A program made the translations under genes and the position numbers. DNA of 8,145 nt from contig JAEZPW010000129.1 in NCBI GenBank assembly GCA_023441255.1, positions 1 through 8,145 of the forward strand, in the 5' to 3' direction. The stretch is from Acidobacteriota bacterium. Lineage in GTDB: Bacteria > Acidobacteriota > Terriglobia > Terriglobales > Acidobacteriaceae. Shown one piece after another: positions 1-6,295 of this stretch. Each line of letters begins with the position of its first letter. The stretch's first letter is position 1. The notes beneath the pieces were generated by a model. It saw nothing but the letters and a program-made list of their open reading frames with translations. It was not told where the DNA came from and did no database searches.

Positions 1-186
1 GCTGGAAGCACCGGCATATGGCAATTCACAGGCCCTACTTCCCATTAAATGCAGAAAAAGCTTCGCCTGTTGCAGAAATTATATCGGAAGGGTGAGCAGT
101 CAGGGTGGACGTTCACTGTATGCCGCGCCAGAACTTCACCGTTTGATCATGACCGGGCGGACCTCAGCCATTCCGGTGATGCCCAC
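1..186. other. Non-coding stretch downstream of the radical SAM gene
   Basis: I see no gene here that I can support. On the minus strand the stretch follows the TAG stop of the radical SAM gene. The first thing in it is an 11-codon frame (136-171), too short to call. A TATAAT hexamer reads on the minus strand at 78-83, but I find no -35 at proper spacing: TGACTG at 97-102 leaves only 13 bases. It could still belong to a promoter for a gene leaving the window to the left. There is no clear terminator hairpin behind the radical SAM stop. Confidence 0.4.
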
Positions 187-1227
187 CTAGTCGCCGTCCA
201 CTTGCTGAATCTGCACGAGCACAGACGCGGCCACCTGCGGACGCTTCGGCTCAGGGACCGTTTGAGGTGCGCGCCAGAAATCCATGTACGACACCTGGTG
301 CACACAGGAAACCGTGCAGTTCGGGGCACATCCCTTTTCCAGCAGAAAGAAGTGCTTTACGTGACCTCGGTTGTAGTGCTCCAGCGGAATACCGGGGTTG
401 CCCCGCTGCTGCGAACAGAAGTGCACCAGGCCATCCTCGCATATATAAAGGTAGCGGGCTCCGGCCCGGCACCGCCAGTTGTTGGGCTTGCCCTGGGCAA
501 TGTTCTCCTGGAAGAAGTTCAGCCGTGAGTAGTTGCTCTTCTCCAAGGTCCGAATTTCGCGGTAAACAGAGTACTCCTCAGGATCTAGCGGACGAAGCTG
601 GCCATCTCCGTCGTGGATGATTCCCACCGTCGATGTGAATTTCAGCTCCAGGGCGCGGCGCGCGATCACGAGCGCATCCTCAGGGCTCCGAACCCCGCTG
701 CCCACCACCGAGTTGATGTTGACGTGAAAAAGCGCATGCTGTGCGAGCAGTTGCAGCTTCTTGTCGAGCACCTTCAGGCTTTTCTTAGAGACATCATCCG
801 GCGTCACATTGTCGATCGAGATCTGCAAGTGATCCAGGCCGGCCCGGTTCAAGCTGTTTATGCGGTCCACCGTGAGCAGGTATCCGTTCGTGATCAGGCC
901 CGCGATCATTCCCCGGTCCCGAACGTGACGAATCAGTTGCTCCAACTCAGGATGGAGCAGGGGTTCGCCGCCGCTGAACGTGACTGCAGTTGTACCCAAG
1001 GCTGCCAGCTTGTCAATCCGCCGGAACATTTCCTGCCTTGGGATCGGACTGGACACTTTGTCGTACTCGTTACAGTACTTGCAGGACAGATTGCAGCGCC
1101 GCACGGGGATCACCTGCGCCAGGACCGGATGGTCGGTCGAAGCGAGGCCTTTAGCAACCATCCCCAACTCGCGTGCCCTGCGCGCTACGGCTCGAATGCG
1201 GCGTCTAAACGAAGGAAATTTCACCAT
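187..1227 (-). CDS. Radical SAM enzyme with SPASM/twitch-like C-terminal cysteines
   Basis: This 346-residue protein is a radical S-adenosylmethionine enzyme. The first iron-sulfur cluster motif CX3CX2C is C45, C49 and C52 (CNLSCKYC). It is followed by the SAM-contacting SGGEP at 85-89 and the barrel strands LITNG (111-115) and QISID (135-139). The C-terminal part carries C253-x12-G266-x4-C271, which matches the opening of a SPASM/twitch domain. It ends with C300-x3-C304-x3-C308, which differs from the classical SPASM spacing CX2CX5CX3C, so probably one auxiliary cluster is bound. An extra C263 lies between. The family includes peptide maturases, sulfatase-maturing enzymes and MoaA/PqqE-like proteins, and nothing here identifies the substrate. 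The N-terminal 30 residues are rich in Arg. The start at 1227 is ATG but has no clear Shine-Dalgarno; an in-frame ATG at codon 23 (GAGTTGGGG just before it) is an alternative. It appears monocistronic, separated from the regulator gene by 439 bases. The enzyme class is certain; the reaction is unknown. Confidence 0.93.
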   Translation of the reverse strand: MVKFPSFRRRIRAVARRARELGMVAKGLASTDHPVLAQVIPVRRCNLSCKYCNEYDKVSSPIPRQEMFRRIDKLAALGTTAVTFSGGEPLLHPELEQLIRHVRDRGMIAGLITNGYLLTVDRINSLNRAGLDHLQISIDNVTPDDVSKKSLKVLDKKLQLLAQHALFHVNINSVVGSGVRSPEDALVIARRALELKFTSTVGIIHDGDGQLRPLDPEEYSVYREIRTLEKSNYSRLNFFQENIAQGKPNNWRCRAGARYLYICEDGLVHFCSQQRGNPGIPLEHYNRGHVKHFFLLEKGCAPNCTVSCVHQVSYMDFWRAPQTVPEPKRPQVAASVLVQIQQVDGD

Positions 1228-1228
1228 A

Positions 1229-1259
1229 CCGTAAGAAACTTTGATTAAAGCACTTACGG
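1229..1259. promoter_or_regulatory. Inverted repeat abutting the radical SAM start codon
   Basis: CCGTAAG (1229-1235) and CTTACGG (1253-1259) form a perfect 7-base inverted repeat with a 17-base spacer. Inside it, CTTT (1239-1242) and AAAG (1247-1250) form a smaller one. The outer repeat ends one base before the ATG at 1225-1227, so it covers the place where the ribosome binding site should lie. In mRNA it could form a hairpin limiting translation; in DNA it could be an operator for a dimeric regulator. The symmetry is visible in the sequence; the function is inference. Confidence 0.4.
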
Positions 1260-1269
1260 CTAAGATTCC

Positions 1270-1330
1270 CTGAGCACGAATCTTTATTCGGTGTTATTTC
1301 GCGCCTGAACGGCATACACGTGGTGCTCAG
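1270..1330. repeat. Long-spaced inverted repeat with nested hairpin upstream of radical SAM gene
   Basis: CTGAGCAC (1270-1277) and GTGCTCAG (1323-1330) are perfect 8-base inverted repeats 45 bases apart. Immediately inside the left arm, CGAAT (1277-1281) and ATTCG (1286-1290) form a short hairpin with a CTTT loop. The block lies 43-103 bases upstream of the radical SAM start and may overlap its promoter. I could not find a convincing -35/-10 pair there: TTCAGG and TAAAGA 17 bases apart on the minus strand is the best, and it is weak. Confidence 0.3.
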
Positions 1331-1367
1331 TGAAATTGATTTTCAATACCTTACACGCCAGCAGCTT

Positions 1368-1551
1368 ACGCCGAAGGCTGGCGTCTGAAGCTAATTTCTA
1401 CGAACCCACGCTGGCGGCTGAAAGCTGAAGGCTGATTCTACCAACTTACGCTGGCAGCCGGGCGGCTGAAGGCTGACGGCTGATTTGTACCAACTCACGC
1501 TGGCAGTAGGCGGCTGAGGGCTGACGGCTGAGGGCTGATTTCTCCACTAAC
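1368..1551. repeat. Four tandem 40-55 base units built from GCTGANN heptads
   Basis: Four consecutive units start at ACGC: 1368-1407 (40 bases, degenerate), 1408-1447 (40), 1448-1496 (49) and 1497-1551 (55). Each has a head, ACGCTGGC in units 2-4 and ACGCCGAA in the diverged first. Units 2-4 carry three, three and four heptads of the form GCTGANN (GCTGAAA, GCTGAAG, GCTGACG, GCTGAGG) ending in GCTGATT. All units close with a pyrimidine-rich stretch such as CTACCAACTT. Length differences come from the head and from whole heptads. The array looks like two-level duplication, slippage of 7-mers inside a duplicated longer unit. Neighbouring genes are not interrupted. I know of no function for it. 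Confidence 0.8.
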
Positions 1552-1581
1552 AGCTAATAGCTAACAGCTAATGGCTAATAC
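1547..1581. repeat. Five-copy heptad tandem repeat CTAAYRG type
   Basis: Five contiguous 7-base copies: CTAACAG (1547-1553), CTAATAG (1554-1560), CTAACAG (1561-1567), CTAATGG (1568-1574) and CTAATAC (1575-1581). They share CTAAY with a variable tail. This second heptad family begins where the GCTGANN array ends, overlapping its last 5 bases. The period equals that of the first family, and GCTGA and GCTAA differ at only one core base (GCT-G-A versus GCT-A-A). The second family may therefore have arisen from the first, or the reverse. Confidence 0.8.
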
Positions 1582-1618
1582 TCCCCTGCTCGTGGTAGCC
1601 GAAAAAACTCGCCTGCGC

Positions 1619-1643
1619 AAAAAAGTGAAACGTACGGAACGTT
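1619..1643 (-). terminator. Weak intrinsic terminator candidate after the response regulator
   Basis: Read on the minus strand downstream of the regulator stop, AACGT (1643-1639), a 5-base loop and ACGTT (1633-1629) form a short hairpin. It is followed by TCAC and a run of six T (1624-1619). A second run of six T lies at 1607-1602. The stem is only 5 base pairs, so this is a weak candidate, but its place at the end of the four-gene operon fits. Confidence 0.35.
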
Positions 1644-1647
1644 GCGT

Positions 1648-1664
1648 TGCATTAGCATAATGCA
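1648..1664. repeat. AT-rich 7-base palindrome behind the operon
   Basis: TGCATTA (1648-1654), spacer GCA and TAATGCA (1658-1664) form a perfect 7-base stem with a 3-base loop, 2 bases after the regulator stop codon. It is not followed by a T-run in either direction. It could protect the 3' end of the operon mRNA or bind a protein; I cannot tell. Confidence 0.3.
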
Positions 1665-1666
1665 GC

Positions 1667-3121
1667 TCACTCCCCGCTTCTGACCGATTGCAGATCGATC
1701 CCAAGCTGCTGGCACTTTTTGTAGAGGTGACTTCGTTCCAGACCTAGCGCTCGCGCGGTGTTCGTAATGTGATTCTGGTTTCGCTTGAGTTCCGCCAGGA
1801 TCACCTCGCGCTCGAAGTGATCAACGCGCTCTGATAGAGGCCCTGAACCCGCACCACCTGTCGCCGGCGTGGACCCCGGACCGGTGCCCGCCCGATTGGG
1901 CAACGCCAGCCTCACCGACTCGGCATCCACTTGGTCCCCGGTGGCCAGCAGCAGCGCACGTTCCACAACGTTCCTCAACTCGCGCACGTTCCCCGGCCAC
2001 GTATAGCCCTGCAGTTCGGATACCGCAGCTTCGCTGAACGCTATCGGTTTCCAGCCGTTCTGATCTGCTATCTGTCGGGCGAAGTGCAGCGCCAGCCCCG
2101 GAATGTCCTCGCGACGCTCCCGCAGAGGCGGCAGCATCAACGGAAACACGTAAACGCGATGGTAAAGGTCCTGCCTGAACTTACCCTCAGCTACGAGGCT
2201 CTCCAAGTTGCGATGTGTCGCGACCACGACACGCACGTCGACCGCGATCGGCTTGTCTCCCCCCACGCGCTCGATCTCACCCTGTTCCAGCACACGCAGC
2301 AACTTAGCCTGCATCGGCAGCGGCATGTCCCCGATCTCGTCCAGGAACAGCGTCCCCCGTTGCGCCTGCTCGAACTTCCCGGCGTGACGCGCTGCCGCGC
2401 CGGTGAACGATCCCTTCTCGTGCCCGAACAACTCCGACTCCACCAATTCCGCCGGAACAGCCGCGCAATTCAGCGTCACGAATGGCCCATTCCTCCGCGG
2501 ACTTCTCTCATGCAGCGTGCGCGCAACCAGCTCTTTCCCGGTGCCCGTTTCACCCAGGATGCATATCCGGGTCTCACTATTCGCCACGCGCTCGATCTGC
2601 GCCATCACTCGGCGCATGCCCTCGCCACTCCAGACGATCTCATGCTTGCCTACGCGCTGACGCAACTCGCGGTTCTCGTCTTCCAGCCGCTTTAGCCGCA
2701 GCGCGTTTTCCACAGTCACCAGCAGCTTGTCTGTAGAAAGCGGCTTTTCCAGAAAATCCAGCGCTCCGAGTCGCGTGGCACGCACCGCCATCTCGATATG
2801 CGCCTGGCCTGACATCATCACGACTGGCGTCGCCAGCCCCAGCCCCTTGAAATCTTCAAGGAATGACAATCCGTCCTTGCCGGGCATCACCACGTCGGAA
2901 AAAATGAGGTCGAAACGCTGCGACTTCACAAGTTCCAGCGCGCGCACGGCACTGTCGCAAACAGTCGCCTCATGTCCCGCCAGCCGAAAAGCTCGCGCCA
3001 GCGACGCCAGCGTGTTCGGATCGTCATCGATGATGAGCAGACTCGCTCTCGCGCCTGCAGTTGCATTGTGTGGTGACGGGGCTGTGCCCCGTCCCGCATT
3101 CGCATTGTCGCTACTGGACAC
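1667..3121 (-). CDS. NtrC/NtrX-family sigma-54 activating response regulator
   Basis: This is the output half of a two-component system, activating RNA polymerase with sigma-54. From the GTG at 3121 it is 484 residues. A receiver domain (about 27-140) has acidic pocket D32-D34, phosphoacceptor D76, S104 and K126. An AAA+ domain (about 163-393) has Walker A GETGTGKE (190-197), the sigma-54 loop GSFTGA (237-242, a common variant of GAFTGA), Walker B with LDEIGD (260-265) and WPGNVREL (375-382). A Gly/Pro-rich linker (about 409-431) leads to a Fis-type helix-turn-helix (about 452-475, ending LERSHLYKKCQQLGI). I chose GTG at 3121 because AGGGGAG precedes it closely; this gives an 11-base overlap with the kinase stop. 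A GTG at 3136 (489 residues) is the alternative. About 26 unstructured residues precede the receiver domain, and a perfect DNA palindrome falls in them. The phosphodonor is almost certainly the kinase encoded just upstream. Targets are unknown, and I find no canonical sigma-54 promoter in the window. Confidence 0.95.
   Translation of the reverse strand: MSSSDNANAGRGTAPSPHNATAGARASLLIIDDDPNTLASLARAFRLAGHEATVCDSAVRALELVKSQRFDLIFSDVVMPGKDGLSFLEDFKGLGLATPVVMMSGQAHIEMAVRATRLGALDFLEKPLSTDKLLVTVENALRLKRLEDENRELRQRVGKHEIVWSGEGMRRVMAQIERVANSETRICILGETGTGKELVARTLHERSPRRNGPFVTLNCAAVPAELVESELFGHEKGSFTGAAARHAGKFEQAQRGTLFLDEIGDMPLPMQAKLLRVLEQGEIERVGGDKPIAVDVRVVVATHRNLESLVAEGKFRQDLYHRVYVFPLMLPPLRERREDIPGLALHFARQIADQNGWKPIAFSEAAVSELQGYTWPGNVRELRNVVERALLLATGDQVDAESVRLALPNRAGTGPGSTPATGGAGSGPLSERVDHFEREVILAELKRNQNHITNTARALGLERSHLYKKCQQLGIDLQSVRSGE
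3075..3093. repeat. Perfect 8-bp GC palindrome inside the regulator N-terminus
   Basis: GACGGGGC (3075-3082), loop TGT and GCCCCGTC (3086-3093) form a perfect, very stable stem-loop. It begins 28 bases after the GTG at 3121 and encodes part of the disordered extension ahead of the receiver domain. In mRNA it would stand close to the initiating ribosome of the regulator. It may be a small REP-like palindrome captured by the gene, or a structure tuning kinase-to-regulator stoichiometry. The structure is certain; the role is inference. Confidence 0.6.
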
Positions 3122-4931
3122 TCGCTCCCCTCGCACTATCCGTTTCCGCCGCTGGTTTCACCGGCAAGTCTATCCTGAAGGTCGTCCCGCGTTTTGGCTC
3201 GCTCTCCACCGAAATCTTTCCGTGATGATCCGCCACGACCGACTGCACGATCGCCAGCCCCAACCCTGTGCCGTGCTGCTTCGTCGTGTAGTAGGGCGTG
3301 AACAGGCGATCACATTCCTCTTTCGTCAGTCCTGTCCCGCTGTCCGTGACTTCGATCCTGACGGCATCATCGTACCTGCGCGTTCGCAGCGTCAGCGTGC
3401 CCCCATTGGGCATCGCATCCATCGCGTTCAGGATCAGGTTCGACAATGCGCGATGCAAGAGCTCCGGATCGGCCGGAACATCAGGCAACTCGGATTTCAA
3501 ATCGAGTGCCGCGGCAATTCGTGGCCGCCCCGGAGACTCCAACTGCGCCTCATAGGTCTTCAGGGCGCGCTGGACTGCGTCATTCACGTTCACATTCTGC
3601 AGCTGCGGCGCGGGCATTTTCGCGAAATCACTGAAGCGACCGATGATTGACTTAAGGTTTGAAAGCTCGGCCAGCAGTGTCGCAGTGCTCTCACGGAAGA
3701 CTTCGTCGAACTGTTCCGGGCTGATTTCGCGCGCCCTCAGCAGGTTCTCGATCGTTATCTGTAACGGGAACAGCGGGTTTTTTAGTTCGTGCGCCAGACG
3801 CCTGGCCAGTTCGCGCCATGCTGCCACGCGCTCGGCCTGCAACAGCCGGTCGCGCTGTTCAACCAACTCGCTCGTCATTCGATTGAACGCCTCCGCCAGC
3901 TGCTCCACCTCTCCGCCGCCGCTCACTTCCACTCGCGTGTTCCAGTTGCCGTGTGCAACCTCCGTCGCGGCCTCAGCCAGTTGCTCGATAGGCTTGGTAA
4001 CCCGCGCCGACGCCCAGAACGCGATCAACATGCCCGTGAAAATGCCTGCGAGGCCCACGACCAGAGCGATGCTGCGGACCCGTTCTTCCATCTGCACCAG
4101 GTCACGCCGCGAACTTGCAACCAGCAGCACACCCAACAGTTCACTCTGCCGTCCATTCAAAGGGATTGCCTGTACCGTCTCCGAATCCTGCGGCGCACCC
4201 GTCCAGTTCACGGTCTGCGACATCTCGCGAACCTGCAATTGCACTTTCTGGATCAGCGGCGCAAGCTTCTCCGCGTTTTCGACGGCTCCGTTCACGTCCT
4301 CGACAGCCTGAGGGGAAAACCCCGGCGCCACATTCGTATACAGCAGCGCTCTCATGCCGCTGGGCAGTGCGAGCGACGACAGAAACCTCCGGTCCAATCG
4401 AACTCCGCCGACCACGTACACAAGTCCATCGGCCACGCGTGCGGTACGGACCGCAATCAGCGCCAGCACAGGTCCATCCGGCAACTCTTCCGGCTTCAGA
4501 AACGCATCCTTAAAGCCCGATGCCGCTGCCTGCGGCACCCAATCCTCCGTGTAACCAAACCGCGCCGGCCACTGTGCAGACGAAATGATCGTTCCGTCCG
4601 GCGCCAGGAGTTCGAGGAAGTCCAACTGATGTGCCGAGGCCAGCGGCCCTGCCTCTTGTACATAGGCCGCGTAATCCGGTTCTGGTTTGGCGGATTCGAG
4701 CGCAAGCCGCTGCACTGCATCCCGGGTGGCGATGCCGTCCAGTGCCGTGCCGATCTCCTGGCCACGAGCCGCGAACTGCTGTCGGAATTGAGCGATTAGC
4801 GCGGACGTATGCTGCTCGTCAGCCGCTTCGAACGCGCGCCTCATCCTCAAAGTACCCGTCCACGTGACCGCCGCCACGCACACGGCGATGGTCACCGTGA
4901 ACAGGAGGATCAGCTTCGTACGCAAGGTCAT
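3111..4931 (-). CDS. NtrY-like transmembrane sensor histidine kinase
   Basis: Membrane histidine kinase of 606 residues, the sensor for the response regulator encoded next. In order: transmembrane helix 1 (about 7-27), a periplasmic region of roughly 255 residues, helix 2 (about 286-307), a HAMP linker (about 306-360), a dimerisation/phosphotransfer domain with H381 in LAHELKNPL, and a HATPase domain. The HATPase domain has N502 (NLILNAMDAM), DSGTGL (530-535), LFTPYYTTK (544-552) and GTGLGL (554-559). The arrangement around the histidine (ELARRLAHELKNPLFPLQ) is typical of NtrY-type kinases, but the usual PAS domain between HAMP and histidine is missing, with only a short coiled coil there. 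I chose ATG 4929-4931 because it forms an ATGA overlap with the stop of the binding-protein gene and begins with MTLRTKL, a normal start for such kinases. An ATG at 4970 would add 13 residues. The stimulus is unknown; the large periplasmic domain next to an exported binding protein suggests an extracytoplasmic ligand. Confidence 0.95.
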   Translation of the reverse strand: MTLRTKLILLFTVTIAVCVAAVTWTGTLRMRRAFEAADEQHTSALIAQFRQQFAARGQEIGTALDGIATRDAVQRLALESAKPEPDYAAYVQEAGPLASAHQLDFLELLAPDGTIISSAQWPARFGYTEDWVPQAAASGFKDAFLKPEELPDGPVLALIAVRTARVADGLVYVVGGVRLDRRFLSSLALPSGMRALLYTNVAPGFSPQAVEDVNGAVENAEKLAPLIQKVQLQVREMSQTVNWTGAPQDSETVQAIPLNGRQSELLGVLLVASSRRDLVQMEERVRSIALVVGLAGIFTGMLIAFWASARVTKPIEQLAEAATEVAHGNWNTRVEVSGGGEVEQLAEAFNRMTSELVEQRDRLLQAERVAAWRELARRLAHELKNPLFPLQITIENLLRAREISPEQFDEVFRESTATLLAELSNLKSIIGRFSDFAKMPAPQLQNVNVNDAVQRALKTYEAQLESPGRPRIAAALDLKSELPDVPADPELLHRALSNLILNAMDAMPNGGTLTLRTRRYDDAVRIEVTDSGTGLTKEECDRLFTPYYTTKQHGTGLGLAIVQSVVADHHGKISVESEPKRGTTFRIDLPVKPAAETDSARGASVQ

Positions 4932-6295
4932 TTTCCGACGGCCTCCATCCACACGCTCGCCAGCGGCCATCCACCTTCACGCGGCTCAAGCCAGTCTCGT
5001 ACGCGTGGCCCCAGAACGAAACCCTCCGGGATGTGGGCCAGAGGCACCACGCGCCACTGTTCCAGCACTTCGCTTTCCACGCCATAGAGATCCTCTGGCG
5101 TGCGCGCCGGAAACAGCCGAGGAATCTGGCCCGCATCCAACCGCGTCAGCATCGATGCCAGCGCCGCCCTTGCATTCGCCGACACTACTGGGACACGCAC
5201 GATGAATGCCGCCGCTCCCGTTCCCGGCACCGCCTGAACGTTAATGCCGGCGTCTTTGGCATTGACTGCGATTCTCTCGGCTATGGCGCGCTCCAGGTCG
5301 CTCGCCGAATCGTACCCCAGCGTTACGGGCGCTTGCACACTGCCTGCCTGCGCCTTCAACTCGCGCGCACGCGACAGGTTACGGTCTGCGTTGAACAGAT
5401 AACTGTAACCACTGATCCATTGCGGAAGCAGAGAGGCGGAAGGTTCTCCCTGGCGCTGCAGCAACACCGAGAAGATCGCTCCGCGGTCTATGGCCAGCGA
5501 TATCGCCTGGCGTATCCGCGGATCCTCCGACGGCCCTGAGCCGTGCATGAACTGAACCGCCAGCAACTCGGCCGGCCACGACGCCGCAACCGTCCCCAGC
5601 GCCTGGCTGGCTCGCCGCATCTGTTCAACCCCTGCCTCGACCACGTCTGCCCGCCCAAGCTGAAGATCGACCGCCTGTTCTCGCAGGCTTTTGTTGAACG
5701 TGATCTGGAGTGAATCGAGATAAGGTCTGCCGCGCCAGCATTCGTCGAACGCCTTCAACCTCAGCCGGGTTCCCGGCTGGAACTCCAGAACTTGGAACGG
5801 CCCCGTACCGACTAACTGCCCCGAATCACTCACCAGCACGGCATAGACAGGACGCGCCAGTTCAGCCGGCATGTCGGCCACCGGCAAATCTGACTCGATG
5901 GTCACTGCCTCGCTGCCGGCCTGCACTCGCCAGCTCGGGTTCGCAGCGGCCAGCGACTTCGCCACATGCGCCGGCGTCAGCGAGGCGCCGTTGTGCAGAA
6001 ACACTCCTGGCCTTACCCAGAACTGCCAGCGCCGGTTGCCGTTGTCTGCCTGCCAGCGCGTTGCCAAAAGCGGCACTGGGCGCCCGCTCGCATCGAAGCC
6101 GGCGAGTGTATCGCCGATGAGTGGCACGATCTCTTCCACGCCCGCCACGATCAACGCCGGCGGTTCGAGCGACTGTATGGTGGCGCGCGTTTCCACACGC
6201 ACGGTGCCGCCGTAGTGCGGACGCGTAGCCGCGTGCGCCATCGTGGAAATCAGCACGCTACTGATTACAAACCAGCGACAGACTGTAAGCCTCAT
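4928..6295 (-). CDS. Exported family-5 (peptide-type) ABC substrate-binding protein
   Basis: This is a 455-residue periplasmic solute-binding protein of the DppA/OppA/NikA type (SBP family 5). Residues 1-22 are a Sec signal peptide ending in AHA, with no lipobox cysteine, so it should be soluble in the periplasm. Family landmarks are visible. An N-terminal block at about 80-114 (RWQADNGNRRWQFWVRPGV, then HNG and LTPAHVAKSL) resembles the RW-FxLRxGVxFHDG region. GTGPF (163-167) is followed by ECWRGRPYLD (185-194). IRQAISLAIDR (261-271) is the usual helix before the C-terminal lobe. The protein is shorter than the usual 500-540 residues, mainly in the C-terminal half. No permease or ATPase gene lies beside it, and the gene runs into the kinase through an ATGA overlap. 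It may therefore work as a ligand-presenting co-sensor for the kinase, or serve a transporter encoded elsewhere. The ATG at 6293-6295 is the only start that keeps the signal peptide; it overlaps the upstream gene by 38 bases. Confidence 0.9.
   Translation of the reverse strand: MRLTVCRWFVISSVLISTMAHAATRPHYGGTVRVETRATIQSLEPPALIVAGVEEIVPLIGDTLAGFDASGRPVPLLATRWQADNGNRRWQFWVRPGVFLHNGASLTPAHVAKSLAAANPSWRVQAGSEAVTIESDLPVADMPAELARPVYAVLVSDSGQLVGTGPFQVLEFQPGTRLRLKAFDECWRGRPYLDSLQITFNKSLREQAVDLQLGRADVVEAGVEQMRRASQALGTVAASWPAELLAVQFMHGSGPSEDPRIRQAISLAIDRGAIFSVLLQRQGEPSASLLPQWISGYSYLFNADRNLSRARELKAQAGSVQAPVTLGYDSASDLERAIAERIAVNAKDAGINVQAVPGTGAAAFIVRVPVVSANARAALASMLTRLDAGQIPRLFPARTPEDLYGVESEVLEQWRVVPLAHIPEGFVLGPRVRDWLEPREGGWPLASVWMEAVGK

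Noticed and set aside
78..83. Minus-strand TATAAT considered as a promoter for a gene to the left of the window.
   Set aside because: No -35 at 16-18 bases and no extended -10. The best upstream hexamer is only 13 bases away, so it is kept as a remark only.
136..171. Minus-strand 11-codon frame (MAEVRPVMIKR) just behind the radical SAM stop, considered as a precursor peptide.
   Set aside because: Too short, no cysteine or other modifiable core, and only a weak purine stretch ahead of it. Frames of this size occur by chance.
49..528. Plus-strand open frame of 159 codons.
   Set aside because: It is antisense to the radical SAM gene over most of its length, has no recognisable domain and is rich in Arg/His/Leu, as shadows of GC-rich genes are.
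1368..1581. The repeat array considered as a CRISPR.
   Set aside because: There are no constant-length repeats alternating with unique spacers. Variation is in whole 7-base steps, and no cas genes are near.
1931..2695. Plus-strand open frame of 254 codons opposite the response regulator.
   Set aside because: It is antisense to the AAA+ domain with intact motifs, has no domain of its own and the composition of a shadow.
3789..4799. Plus-strand open frame of 336 codons opposite the kinase.
   Set aside because: Its composition is dominated by Arg, Gln, His and Leu and it has no motif. The opposite strand carries an unmistakable histidine kinase, so it is a shadow.
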